This document shows, in pieces, positions 18,201-28,321 of a stretch of 64,000 nt of DNA (positions are counted from its first letter, which is position 1; each line of letters opens with the position of its first letter). Source of the DNA: RI-231 sp041394905 (lineage in GTDB: Bacteria > Acidobacteriota > Terriglobia > Bryobacterales > UBA6623); contig JAWKHJ010000006.1 of the NCBI GenBank assembly GCA_041394905.1, positions 186,001-250,000 of the forward strand. The letters are read 5' to 3'. The notes beneath the pieces were generated by a model. The model had not been told where the DNA came from. It did no database searches and saw only the letters and a program-made list of their open reading frames with translations. The translations under genes and the position numbers were made by a program.

Positions 18201-20014
18201 ACCGCTGGTAGAACGCAGACGCCTCTTCTACCCGCAGAGGATCGCCGTCGCTCACTTCCGCCACAGTGCGCAGGTACTCGTCGCGCTTGGGGAACAGGCC
18301 ATAAAAGAACTCGATGCGGTGGCCCAGGTCGTCGATCACCTTGATCTGGTCGTCGCCGGTTGCGACCACTGCTCGAGCTTTTTCTTCCAAGCCCAAGAAA
18401 TACTTTGGGTTCCCGGTATCGCGCCAAGCCCGCTCCAGGATCTCCGCGGCGAATTTGAAGACGACGTTCGGGCCGAAGTTGGACCCCTTGCCGGCGGCAT
18501 TGATGCCCTTCGGATCAGCCGTCTGCAGGACGTAGTTCGCCGTGCGGCGCTGCTGGTAGCTGTGCAGAGCTTTGGGCCGGAACGTGCGCTCATGCTGCAC
18601 GATGTTGCGGCCGGCCACGCGGCTGCCGGCCGGCGCGTCGCCCAGGTCATTGGGCGCGAGCGAGGTGTTCGAGGCCGCGTCTTCGAGCTTGATGGTCGGG
18701 CGCAGGCTCTCGTACATCGTGTTGATCAGCCGCCGCTGGCTTTGCAGCGCCCGCTCGGCCCGATAGCCGTTGCGGAATGCGTCCGCCACACCCCATACGC
18801 CCGACTGCGTGTGGCAGCTCATGCAGGCCTCGCCAAAAAGGCTCGAGCCGTCGCGCACGCGGGTGTGGACTGCGATGTTCCGCGGCCGATGGATCAGCCA
18901 AGCGTCCACCTCGGCCAACTGGTAATCCACCGAGAGCGCCACGACCTGCGCGGGTCGTCATAAGGCGCGGGGTCTGATCACCCGCAACCAGCTCGTAGGC
19001 AGGTTGGTTCGCCTCGACGCGCAGATAATAGGTCTCGCCAGGGTGCAGCCGCCGCGAGACGAAGGCGCGGAAGTTGTCGTCTTGCTGGTGGATGCGTTCG
19101 TTGATGTCACGTCCGTCGTAGTAGGTGTAGACGGGCTCGGGGCCAGGGATGATCTCAGCCGGCGGATGCACGTAGGGAACCGGGTTGGCGTTGCCGAAAT
19201 CCTCGCGTTTGGGCGGCTCGCTGGGCGTCAGCTCCTCGGCGCTGGGCTCGCCCTGCTTGTAGACCCGAATGCGCCCCGAGACCACCGGCTCGGCCATCTG
19301 CAAATTGGCAGTGAGCAGCTTTGTCTTCGAGCCACGATAAACGATGCGGTACCAATCGTCGGGCCCCTTGCCGGATTGCGCGTTCTCGAAGTATTCGAGC
19401 TCGTCGTGCGAGCCGATCACGCGCAGCTCGCGGTCCGCGTCGCCAACTCCAGTAGAGCGGATCGACAGCTTGCTCGGGTGTGTCGTTGGGTTCGGCCTCG
19501 AGCAGCACACCCGGCTCCGGCGAAGCGCATCGAGCGGCGTGATCTCAGCCGTCATTTCCCACGCGCCGCTCGGGTCAGGTGTGCGCACCGGCAGCGGGTT
19601 CGCGGCTGGCGCCCGGCCCAGGTCGCGGTGAAAGGCCGGAAGAGGATCTTCGCGGTCGGTCACCGCCGCGATGCGCAGCGCGTACTTACCGTCCACCGGC
19701 GCGCGGTAGACCAGCGTAACATCTGGGTCCAGCGCATGGAGCGTCTTGCTCCAGCCGCCGCTGCCGCGGGCGTGCAGATCGCCTCGTTCGCCCTGGAAGG
19801 CGGGGCCGGGGAGGTCAGGCGCGTCCCACGAAACTTCGATGCGGGCATTGGGCGGAAGGGCCGCCGGGTCGTCGATGCCCACGTGGATTCGGACTGCGTC
19901 GCCTGCGTGGAGCTCGTGTACGGATTCGCGGACTTCCTCAAGGCGGAATGAGTCTGCTGCGGCCGCCGAGAGAAAACACGCGAGGAGCGCGAAGCTCTTT
20001 GAAATCCGTAACAT
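15255..20014 (-). CDS. Giant secreted protein: haem sites, squalene-cyclase-like, HEAT, malectin-like (frameshifted)
   Basis: One locus of about 1,585 residues read through several frames. Order: Sec leader MLRISKSFALLACFLSAAAA; a beta-rich region resembling bacterial pre-peptidase domains; haem motif CMSCH (nt 18811-18825, about residue 400); an alpha/alpha-toroid with squalene-cyclase-type repeats (LQQDSGGWGF, WLLANQYEYGLWN; about 17,700-18,450); HEAT repeats (VREAAFWGLRQHLL, GVRAYAFKAAW, ALEGAANINHAELQRTLLEL; about 16,750-17,700); a malectin-like part (GRFEIVSAFLYDREM, GIDYVKLAP); and a second haem motif CISCHG (15528-15542). Frame changes lie near 18960, 17700, 16740 and around 16330-16450; downstream domains stay in register, favouring sequence errors over decay. 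Two genes here is possible but no internal start or leader is seen. Confidence 0.72.
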
Positions 20015-20287
20015 AGGGCCTGCTTGGGAGTGGACTCGGATTTTAGCACAGCACTTACGGACGCCATGCGCGACGGGACAGCGTCGTCGCAGCGCTCCTA
20101 CCGTATCTAGGACATTCGGATTCGATGTCCAGGAGGGCCCTTAAGGCGCTTTCTTGTCGGGAATAGCATTTTGGCCTGAGACGCTATGTAACCGACGGTT
20201 GATTGACGGTTCTCCCATTCCCAGGTGACGATCAATTACGGTGCAGGGCGCGCTCCAAATTTGGGGGACTCGACCTCGCCGCGTTCA

Positions 20288-20587
20288 ATGCAGGAGCCAC
20301 TTCAGGCAATGGGTTGGAGCGAGTCGCCCGCTTACGGTACGGCGATGTTGCTCGCCTTGGGCATGTTGCTCGCCGGCTCGGCTTCACGAACCCGCAACAA
20401 GCTCTACCTACTCAGCGCCTTAGGTTGCGGCCTGTGGCTCGTATCGGCGTGGTTTGTGCTGGGCGGGCCCGTGGCGGCGGGAACGGCGATCGGGTTGTAC
20501 TTCTTTGCCCGCTCGACGTGGGCGTTTTTCGAAGGACGCCGGTCCGAAAGAAGCAACGGACGAGAACAAGAAGTTTTCATATGGTAG
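20288..20587 (+). CDS. Small membrane protein upstream of c-di-GMP enzyme
   Basis: About 99 residues from ATG 20288 (an upstream in-frame ATG at 20225 is possible). Two or three hydrophobic helices: GTAMLLALGMLLAGSAS, LYLLSALGCGLWLVSAWFVL and VAAGTAIGLYFFARSTWAFF, followed by a basic tail ERRSERSNGREQ-like segment. Its stop TAG (20585-20587) overlaps the ATG of the PAS-GGDEF-EAL gene at 20581, so the two are likely translationally coupled and the protein may be the membrane anchor or sensor of that otherwise soluble enzyme. No family recognised. Confidence 0.55.
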   Translation: MQEPLQAMGWSESPAYGTAMLLALGMLLAGSASRTRNKLYLLSALGCGLWLVSAWFVLGGPVAAGTAIGLYFFARSTWAFFEGRRSERSNGREQEVFIW

Positions 20588-22301
20588 AGGCGCTCAAGCC
20601 CACCCGCAGCGCTCGAATCGGCGCGGGTGAATGTGGGCTTGGGACTTGGACCAGGACGTCATCCGCTTCTCCGAGTCCTGGGCTGCTGCCGGTCGGCGAC
20701 GACGCGGAGGATGCCGTTACCGACTCGGAAAGTTGGTTCAACCGAGTGCACCCCAACTACGTGCAGGAAGTGCGTCGCGCGATTGATGCGCATCTCGCCG
20801 GCGAAACTGACAGCCTCCGAGTGCGACTATCGTTTCCGCGCGCGCGATGGCGGCTATGTCTGGGTGCTCAACCGCGCCGTGGCTGAGCGCGACGACGAGG
20901 GCCGCATCATTGCGCCTCATCGGTGCCAGATCGATATCAGCTCCATCGTAGATGTGGAAAAGCGCGTGTTGCATGACGCGTACCGGGACCGTCTGACCGG
21001 CCTGCCGAATCGCCGCGCCTTCCTGCCTGTGCTCGAGCGAGCCTGCGAGCAAGCGCGCAGCCGGTCGGACAACTTCGCGCTGCTGTTTCTCGATCTCGAC
21101 AAAATTCAAGACCGTCAATGACACCATGGGCCACGCAGTGGGCGACGAGCTGCTTGCCGCGGCCGCAGGTCGCCTGGAGGAGCTAAAGGGCTCTAACGGA
21201 TATGTGGCGCGCCTGGGCGGGGACGAGTTCGTCGTGCTGCTCCACGACGTGGGCTCGGAAGAAAACGCGCTGGCTGCGGCCCGCGCATCCACGAGAGCAT
21301 CTGCCGGCCTTACGATCTCTCCGGCCGCAGTGCAGTCTGGGGCGAGCATTGGCATCGCGCTCGGCGGCTCGCGAGGACGTGTCCGCGAAGCCGAACGCGA
21401 CGCCGACCAGGCGATGTATCAGGCTAAGACGGGCCGCAAGGGCGTCGCGGTTTATTGCGCGAACATGCGCAACAAAGCGAGCCTGACCCAGAACTTGCAA
21501 CTGGAGCTTGCCGGGGCGGCGGAGCGCGCGGAGCTCGAGTTGCATTTCCAGCCGATCGTCTGCCTGCGGCGAGGGGTTGTCACCGGCGCCGAAGCGCTGC
21601 TGCGGTGGAAGCGTCCCGGCGGTGAGCGCATGGCGGCGGCGGAGTTCATACCGCTGGCCGAAGACGCCGGCTTGCTGTCCGTCATTGGCGAGTGAAGTGG
21701 TCGCTGCGGGCGGCCTGCATCTATCGCCGCGGCTGGCTCAAACAGGGCTACGGCGACTTCTGCGTTTCGGTGAACGTCTCGGCCAGCCAAGCTTCAGCGC
21801 GAAGACTTCGCCGAGCGCGTGATGCGGATCCTGCGCCGCACGGAGTTGCCGGCTGAGTTGCTGCAGATCGAAATCGAGTCCGTGCTTTCGAGCCCAAGCA
21901 GCAACACCGCGCGCAATGCCGCAGATGCTCATCGACGGCGGCGTGCGCCTTGGCCGTTGACGACTTCGGCGCGGGAGACGCCTCGGTCAGCAGGCTGACG
22001 TCGGTGCCTTTGCACGCCGTCAAGCTCCACCGCCACTTCCTGGCCGGCGTGGAAGAAGATGCCGCGAAGCAGTCGATCGTACGAGGAATGGTCAGCTTGG
22101 CGCACGCCATCAGTTACGCGTCGGGGCCGAAGGCATCGGGAAGCGCCGCGATGCTGCGCCAAGTTGAGGCCGAAGCATTGCGACATGGCGCAGGGCTACT
22201 ATCTGAGCCGGCCGATGCCGGCGGCGGATCTCGCGCATTCTGCGTGCGACCGAAGCCACGCGGCCGCCAATCGCGCGGCGGCGGTCTCCGCGGCGAAGTG
22301 A
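20581..22301 (+). CDS. PAS-GGDEF-EAL cyclic-di-GMP enzyme (frameshifted)
   Basis: Bifunctional c-di-GMP synthesis/hydrolysis protein of about 573 residues. Starts MVEALKPTRSARIGAGECGL, then a PAS domain (AWDLDQDVIRFSESW, FNRVHPNYVQEVRRAIDAHL, RARDGGYVWVLNRA), a diguanylate cyclase domain (DRLTGLPNRRAFL, GGDEF at 21216-21230) and an EAL phosphodiesterase domain (LHFQPIVCLRRG, EAL at 21591-21599, VDDFGAGDASVSRL near 21958, MAQGYYLSRPMPAADL at the end). Catalytic motifs of both domains look intact. Frame changes: near 20645, near 20820, AAAA for AAA at 21101-21104 (removal restores DKFKTVNDTMGHA), near 21690, and more up to 22180. Coupled to the small membrane protein by overlapping codons. Confidence 0.82.
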
Positions 22302-23182
22302 ACGCCAGCCCTTCCGCTCGGCCAGCAGCGCGAAGCGCGCGTAGATCGATGTGTCGTCGTAATCGGTAACGAACGGTTCGGCGATCTCATAGAGCATGAA
22401 CGCGAACGCCTCACGCAAAGGGCGTGCGCTCGACGAGCGTCTCGGGGCTGTAGAAGCGCCCGTGCCGATTGCCCCAACCCTCCGCGCAATAGAGCGGGAC
22501 GCCCTCATCGAACTCGACATCGACCGAGACGCTGTAGCGAGGGTCGGTCTGCGCGGCGGCTTCGCGGAAGACGTAGAGCGGTACGACCACGACTCGACCA
22601 CCGGGCCGCAGCACGCGGGCGAGCTCATGAAACAGCCGGGTGTCTGCGTCGCTTTCAAAGTGCTCGAGCGAACAGGTCAACGCGGCGGCGCTGGCAAAGC
22701 CGTCCTCGACCGGCATGGCGCAGGCGTCGCCGCCCATCTTGCCGTCACGGATCCCCGCCGGATACATGATGTCTTGCGCCAGCGCGCGGCATCCGCTCAG
22801 GCGCGCGGCGATCTCGGGTAGGGGAGAGCCTTCGGAGGCGAGGTCGACGAACACGTCGCGCTCGGTGAGCCGCAGCAGGCGCATTGCAACAAAGTGCTCA
22901 AACGTCTTCTCCTTCTGCATGCCGGCGTAGTATTGCGGATACCGCGCGTAATCGGCGCGACGCAGGTAATCGGATAGCTCGGCGGAAGGCGTCGAAGCGT
23001 CGCGATTCGAGGCCTAACGAACGCGCGCTGGCCAGCACTTCCGCGAAGACCTCCCGAGTGTTGAACGGGATGTAGCCGGTCGCGATTCTGCGGTCCGGAT
23101 GCAGCTCGCGCATCTGGGCCAGTGCGGAGGCGAAGGAGACGTCGCGGACCTGCGGCTGATAGACATAGCCTTTGGCGGACAT
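22300..23182 (-). CDS. SAM-dependent methyltransferase (frameshifted)
   Basis: Class I methyltransferase, type 11. Starts MSAKGYVYQPQVRDVSFASA with an N-terminal helical part (YIPFNTREVFAEVL), then after a frame change near 22990 the Rossmann core: VFVDLASEGSPLPEIAARL, MPVEDGFASAAALTCSLEHF and HELARVLRPGGRVVVVPLYV, typical motif I, post-II and III segments. A second frame change near 22430 leads into AEPFVTDYDDTSIYARFALL. The true stop could not be located: coding character fades near 22300, where the convergent EAL gene ends, and the next stop in that frame is at 22110. The glycine-rich motif I is altered (DLASEGS), but the rest is typical. Substrate unknown; a glycan or lipid context is possible. 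Confidence 0.72.
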
Positions 23183-23270
23183 CTCGGGGAGTGTGGCAAC
23201 TGGCTGTCCAACTCAGCGAGCTTGCTGCGGGAATCGAGGGGTCCACGCAATATGGGGCGTGGAGGCCTAG

Positions 23271-23564
23271 TTGACAGTCAGTTGCAACAAGCTCGATACT
23301 GAAATTGCTTTGCCAACCGCCGCGCCCCGCACCGCCGTCTGCCTCTCGGACCTGCGTCCAGGCCAGAGCGGCGTCGTCGAACGTCTCGACCTCGAAGCCG
23401 ACGACGCGCGTAGGCTGATGGAGCTCGGATTCCTGCCCGGAGCGCGTATTTTGATGTCGCGGCGCTCCCCGTTTGTTGATCCGACCGTGTTTCGGATCGA
23501 CGATAACGAGGTCGCTCTACGCCGCGAGACGGCGCGGCAAATCACTCTCCGCGCCGAGCCATGA
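23271..23564 (+). CDS. feoA: Ferrous iron transport protein FeoA
   Basis: SH3-like cytoplasmic accessory of the FeoB Fe(II) transporter. TTG 23271 is chosen from GGAGG at 23261-23265. Core motif is clear: CLSDLRPGQSGVVERL, ARRLMELGFLPGARILMS and a C-terminal NEVALRRETARQITL. At 97 residues it is slightly longer at the N-terminus than the usual ~75-85. The stop overlaps the FeoB start as ATGA, the normal coupled arrangement. Confidence 0.9.
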   Translation: MTVSCNKLDTEIALPTAAPRTAVCLSDLRPGQSGVVERLDLEADDARRLMELGFLPGARILMSRRSPFVDPTVFRIDDNEVALRRETARQITLRAEP

Positions 23565-25437
23565 GCGCTCCAGCTTGCCATCCTGTTTCACCAGGCGATA
23601 ATCCGCCATCTGCAACGGGAAGGCGACTGATCGCCCTGGTCGGTCCGCCCAATTCGGGCAAGTCCACACTGTTCAACCGCCTGACCGGGATGCGCAGAAG
23701 GTGGCGGAGTGCAACGTCACAGTCGAGAAACGCTCGGGGTCGCGCGCTTGGCGGGAGGACGCGAGGTCGAGGTGGTCGACCTGCCTGGCGTCTATAGCCT
23801 GCAACCGCGCTCCGAAGGCAGGCAGGTACATTCGATGTGCTGCACGGGAGCGCCCTTGGCATGCGGCGTCCCGATGCCATCGTGCTCGTGCTCGATGCGA
23901 CAAACCTGGCAATCACCTGACCCTCGCCGCGCCCGTCATCAGCCTTGGCATCCCCACTCTGGTGACGCTCAACATGGCCGACGATCTGCAAAACCGTGGC
24001 GGATCGATCGACGTGAACGCGCTCGCCCAACGCATCGGCGCGCCCACGGCGCTCATCAGCGCCAAGCGTGGGCATGGGCTCGAGCCTGTCACGGAGTTTC
24101 TGGAAGGCCGTCTCGGCGCGCCTCCGCCGGTGCAACTCCCGGTCATTCAAGACGTGCCGAAGTGCCACGCCTGGGCGACTGAGGCGCGCGACCGCTCCGG
24201 CTACCGTCCGCCGGCCCCGCCCATTTGGACGCGCCGACTGGACGCCGTCTTCCTGCATCCGTTCTTCGGGCCGTTGATCTTCCTGGTTGTCGTGGTAGCC
24301 GTCTTCCAGACGATGTTTACCTTCGCGCAGCCGTTGATGGACGGAGTGGAAGAGCTCATCGCAACCTCGGGCGGGTGGCTCGAGAGCGCGTTGCCCGACA
24401 TCTGGATCCGCTCGCTGCTGATCGAAGGCGTGTGGGGCGGTGTCGGTTCTGTCTTGGTCTTTCTGCCTCAGATCCTCCTGCTGTTCTTGTTTATCGGGAT
24501 ACTCGAAGATTCGGGATACTTGGCGCGCGCCGCCTTGATTGCCGACCGCACCATGGCGAAGGTCGGGTTGCAGGGCAAGAGCTTCATCCCGCTGCTGTCG
24601 GCCTACGCCTGCGCCGTGCCGGCGATCCTCGCCACGCGCACCATTGAGAACAAGCGCGACCGCATGGCGACGATCCTGATCGCGCCGTTCATGACATGCT
24701 CGGCCAGATTACCGGTCTATGCCCTGGTGATCGCGGCATTCATCCCGGAGCGGCCCGTTTTGGGGCCTTTCCTAGGTTCGCGGGCGGCGATGCTGCTGGC
24801 GCTCTATCTGCTGGGCTTTCTCGCGGCGTTCGGCACGGCCAAGGTGCTCAAGTCTTCCATTTTGAAGAGCGTACGGACGCCTTTCATGCTCGAGCTGCCG
24901 CCATACCGGCTTCCGACCCTGCGTTCGCTGGGCCTACGGCTGCTCGATCGAACCAAGATCTTTCTGCGTCGGGCCGGCACCATCATCCTGGCGACCACGG
25001 TCATCCTGTGGGTGTTGGCCAGCGTTCCGCCGCAAAACGGAGAAGCGCCGCCGATTGAAGACAGCTTGGCTGGCGTGATGGGGCGGACGATCGAACCCCT
25101 GGTCGAGCCTTTGGGCTTCAACTGGAAGATCGGTATCGGCTTGGTGACGTCGCTCGCCGCCCGCGAGGTGATCGTCGGGACGCTGGGCACGATCTACGGC
25201 ATGGAAGATTCGGCCGACGAAGGTTCGCTCGAATTGCAAGATGCCCTGCGGCAAGACCTCACCTTCGGCGGCGCGGTGGCTCTGCTGGTCTTCTTTGCCT
25301 TTGCCATGCAGTGCATGTCGACCGTGGCCGTTGTCAAGCGCGAGACAGGGGGCTGGAAGTGGCCCCTGATTCAGTTCGCCTACATGACTGGATTGGCGTA
25401 TGTGGGCGCACTGGCGGCGAACCTGATCTTTTCCTGA
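23561..25437 (+). CDS. feoB: Ferrous iron transporter FeoB (frameshifted near N-terminus)
   Basis: Polytopic inner-membrane Fe(II) permease with an N-terminal G domain, about 625 residues. G1 is GPPNSGKSTLFNRL, G3 is VVDLPGVYSL (in another frame), G4 is TLNMADD. The membrane part has the two Gate/core blocks, e.g. GILEDSGYLARAALIADR, IPLLSAYACAVPAILATRT and GLVTSLAAREVIVGTLGTIY. Frame changes lie near 23695 (one C where CC restores GMRQKVAE), near 23732 (CGCTC for CGCCTC) and between 23820 and 23920. From about 23925 to the stop it is uninterrupted. Compared with the family it is shorter, lacking a long linker. Likely intact in the organism and cotranscribed with feoA. Confidence 0.92.
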
Positions 25438-25852
25438 GCGCCGCCCGAAACTCTCCTGATGTGGCCCTAAGGGCTTTGTTCTAGAAATTGCCTCGCCCTG
25501 GGCGCTTCCGGCGCTCGGTTCTCCCCGTCGTCCGGGAACCCTCGCGCGGACGCTGGAGCGCGCTTTGTTACCTCCCCGTTACGCGAGAAGGCAGCGGCCA
25601 AGTCGATTGAATCCTTCGTTAGGTGATTGATACGGCGTAATTTGGCCTTCGTCGATCGATCTGCACGCCAACTCGAAAATACCGAAAAACCCACGCCAGT
25701 GGCAGAATTGACGTCGTGACCGGGATGCGCAGGACTTCGTTGCAAGATGCGAATTCAAGCGCGAATACTTCTGGAGTTTCTTGACAAATTCACGACAGAC
25801 AGGTTGCGTTCCGGTTGAGCCGCGAGGCCCGGAGCGCGAGGAGGAATGAACC
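25438..25852 (+). promoter_or_regulatory. 415-base leader region of cold-shock gene, possible promoter
   Basis: No coding frame is convincing. A TTGACA hexamer at 25782-25787 could be a -35 element, but the sequence 16-17 bases on (TTGCGT) is a poor -10. AGGAGG at 25839-25844 is the ribosome binding site of the next gene. The region is more A/T-rich than its surroundings and could be the long leader typical of cold-shock mRNAs; no defined RNA structure was identified. Confidence 0.35.
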
Positions 25853-26074
25853 TTGAAAGAGCGTGGTTTGGTGAAGTGGTTCAACGCCGCGAAGGGCTAT
25901 GGATTCATCCAACGCGACACCGGCGAGGACGTTTTTGTCCACTTTACAGCAATCGAGATGTCGGGCTATCGTAGCCTGGACGAAGGTACGGAGGTGGAGT
26001 ACACGCTCTACCAGGGCCCGAAGGGTCTCTTGGCTCAAGACGTGATTCCGGCGGCTGTGGCAGTCGGAGATTAG
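25853..26074 (+). CDS. Cold-shock domain protein (CspA family)
   Basis: Small OB-fold RNA/ssDNA-binding chaperone of 73 residues. RNP1-like motif KGYGFIQRD and RNP2-like DVFVHFTAI are both present, preceded by the typical GLVKWFNAA. TTG 25853 is chosen because AGGAGG lies 8 bases upstream; an ATG inside that spacer is out of frame. Preceded by a 415-base gap. Whether expression is cold-induced or constitutive is not visible. Confidence 0.95.
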   Translation: MKERGLVKWFNAAKGYGFIQRDTGEDVFVHFTAIEMSGYRSLDEGTEVEYTLYQGPKGLLAQDVIPAAVAVGD

Positions 26075-26116
26075 CTCGCAATCCGCACCTTCCGCCTCAT
26101 GAGGCGGGAGCGTACA

Positions 26117-26554
26117 TTGACGAACAAGACACGGGGCCTCATGCTGGCCGTCATCTTTGCCGGAGTGCTGCTCGCGGGCGGTTGCTTGGGTTCTAATGAG
26201 GATGCGCAAGCCGAGGAAGCCAAGGGCAAGGGCTACGACGCCCAGCCGACGATCGCGCTCGAAGGCGTGGTCGCCGGCGTAGTGGGCACAGGGGTGCTGC
26301 TGGAAAACCACTCGCGCGAGCACCTGAGCAACGTGGAGATCGTGATCAACCCGACCGATCCAAGCGGCGGCTTCCGCTTCCGCACCGAACGCGTGCCCGC
26401 CAACGCCACCAAGACCTACATGGCGCAGGTTTTCCGCACGCCTACCGGCGATTCGCTCAACCCCATGGTCACCAAGGTGGAAACCATGGCGGTCTACGCC
26501 GACACCGAGCGCGGACGCGGCCAGTGGCAAGGCAGCTACCGCGACCAGTACTAG
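26117..26554 (+). CDS. Lipoprotein of unknown function
   Basis: About 145 residues. TTG 26117 is preferred to ATG 26099 because GGGAG sits 6 bases before it. The leader ends in lipobox LLAGGC. The mature part begins with an acidic linker (SNEDAQAEEAKGKG) and continues as a beta-rich domain (VVGTGVLLENHSREHLSNVE, FRFRTERVPANATKTYMAQV, LNPMVTKVETMAVYAD) that resembles a FxLYD/DUF3426-type immunoglobulin-like module, by eye only. It precedes the S55 peptidase gene on the same strand by about 36 bases and may belong to that unit. Confidence 0.7.
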   Translation: MTNKTRGLMLAVIFAGVLLAGGCLGSNEDAQAEEAKGKGYDAQPTIALEGVVAGVVGTGVLLENHSREHLSNVEIVINPTDPSGGFRFRTERVPANATKTYMAQVFRTPTGDSLNPMVTKVETMAVYADTERGRGQWQGSYRDQY

Positions 26555-26590
26555 TCGCTGCGGCATTTGCGCCGCACTACAATAAAGGAC

Positions 26591-28321
26591 TTGCGCCGCC
26601 GAGAGTTTCTCGTGTTTGCAACCGCGCTCGGGGTGGCCCGCGGCGCGGACATCCTGCCCCTCGACCAATTGCGGGCGGGGCAACGCGGCGTCGGCCGCAC
26701 CGTCTTTTCCGGCGATCAGGTTGAGGAGTTCCAGGCGCAAATCCTGGGCGTGCTCGATAACGTCGGCCCCAAACAATCGCTGATCCTGGCGCGCCTTTCC
26801 GGCGGCCCGCTGCAGCAGACCGGCGTGATGGCCGGGATGAGCGGCAGCCCGGTCTACGTCGACGGGAAGCTGATCGGCGCAGTCGCCTTCAGTTTCCCCT
26901 TCACGACCGAGCCCTTGTGCGGCATTCGTCCCATCGAGGACATGCTTGCCCCGGAGACGCCCGCGCCCGAAAGGGCGGCGGCGCCGTCACTCCAAGCCTT
27001 GCTTAGCGGCGAGCAGCCTTTGCTGCCTGCGACTCCGCGCAGCGCCAAGGCCGAAGGGATGGTCCCCATCGCCACGCCGGTCTCGTTCGGCGGCTTCACG
27101 GAGCGGACTCTCGATATCTTCGGCGACCGGCTGCGCGCGCTGGGGTTGCGTCCGGTGCAGGGCGTGGGCGGACAAGCCCGAGGCGCGGCTGCGGCAGGGC
27201 CGCTCGAGCCGGGTGCGATGATCAGCGTCGGCCTGATCGAAGGCGACCTGAGCGTATCCGCCGCTGGTACGGTCACCGCGATCGAGGGCGACCGCATCCA
27301 GGCGTTTGGCCACCCGTTCCTCTCAGCCGGACCGGCGCGACTGCCCATGGCGCGCGCCTCGGTCATCACCCTTGTCCCGAACTTGCAGAACTCCTTCAAG
27401 CTCGCCGCCACTGGGCAGCAGATCGGCGCGATCACGCTCGACCGGACCGCCGGCGTCGCAGGCATCATCGGCGGAGATCCGGACATGGCGCCCGCCGGCT
27501 TCCGGGTCAACGGACGAGACTACCGCATGACCCTCGTGCGGGACCCCTACCTGACTCCATTCCTGCTGGAAATGGCCGCGTTTTCCGCCGTCGATGCGAC
27601 CGAGCGGCAACTCGGCCCCAGCACGCTGCGCGTCAACGGACGCGCCACCTTTGTAGGCGACGTTCCGGACCTCGACCTGGGCGACGTCTACAGCGGCCCT
27701 ACGAGCGTCTCGCAGCAGGCCGCGCTCAACACCGCCGCGCCTCTGGCTTTTGTGATGCAGGCGGCCGGCGAGCGGCTGCGCATCGAGAACATTGAGATCG
27801 AAGTCAGCGCGACGCCCGAGCAGCGCACGCTGCGCGTCGCTCGCGTGTGGACGGATCGCGAAACCGTCAAGCGCGGCGAAACCGTGCGGCTGTTCGTCTT
27901 GCTGCGCGACGGCGAAGGCCATGAGACGCTCCATAGCGATACGGTGATGTTCCCCGCGCATACGCAGGCCGGGGAAGTGTTCCTCACCGTGTCGGATGCG
28001 GCCGGTCTGAACATGTCCGACTTGTCGTTGCTGTTCGATCGCGGCGGCATGCCCGCCGGACGGCTGATCGAAGCTGTAAACCGGTTGCGCCGCAGCGACC
28101 GCTACTACACGCGAGCGTGGCGGCTCTACCGTGGGCTGCACGCTCAAGGGCAACGTTTTGAGCAGCCGCCGGCTTCTCTGCTGGCTGTGCTGGACGCGCC
28201 GCGCGGAGCGGCCGGCGGAGCTGCTGCTGATCCTTTCACCACACTCGAAGAGCGCGCGAGCGAGCCGGTGGACGCTTTTGTCCAAGGCTCCGAGACGCTA
28301 CGGTTGACCGTCACGGAATGA
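26591..28321 (+). CDS. Exported SpoIVB-like S55 family peptidase, permuted motif order
   Basis: About 576 residues. The chosen TTG gives a Tat-like leader RRREFLVFATALGVARG; an in-frame TTG at 26567 is possible. The N-terminal block has VGRTVFSGDQVEEFQAQILG, then GMSGSPVYVDGKLIGAVAF, which matches the nucleophile loop of SpoIVB (GMSGSP). The block with the general-base His, IQAFGHPFLSAG, followed by GQQIGAITLDRTAGVAGIIG, comes later. In Bacillus SpoIVB the His precedes the Ser, so the order here is reversed. The C-terminal third (RLRIENIEIEVSATPEQRTL) is beta-rich. The stop overlaps the next start as ATGA. Substrate unknown; periplasmic processing is inferred. Confidence 0.8.
   Translation: MRRREFLVFATALGVARGADILPLDQLRAGQRGVGRTVFSGDQVEEFQAQILGVLDNVGPKQSLILARLSGGPLQQTGVMAGMSGSPVYVDGKLIGAVAFSFPFTTEPLCGIRPIEDMLAPETPAPERAAAPSLQALLSGEQPLLPATPRSAKAEGMVPIATPVSFGGFTERTLDIFGDRLRALGLRPVQGVGGQARGAAAAGPLEPGAMISVGLIEGDLSVSAAGTVTAIEGDRIQAFGHPFLSAGPARLPMARASVITLVPNLQNSFKLAATGQQIGAITLDRTAGVAGIIGGDPDMAPAGFRVNGRDYRMTLVRDPYLTPFLLEMAAFSAVDATERQLGPSTLRVNGRATFVGDVPDLDLGDVYSGPTSVSQQAALNTAAPLAFVMQAAGERLRIENIEIEVSATPEQRTLRVARVWTDRETVKRGETVRLFVLLRDGEGHETLHSDTVMFPAHTQAGEVFLTVSDAAGLNMSDLSLLFDRGGMPAGRLIEAVNRLRRSDRYYTRAWRLYRGLHAQGQRFEQPPASLLAVLDAPRGAAGGAAADPFTTLEERASEPVDAFVQGSETLRLTVTE

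Noticed and set aside
25790..26776. 328-codon minus-strand frame over the cold-shock and lipoprotein genes
   Set aside because: It runs antisense across three real genes and has no recognisable motif or ribosome site.
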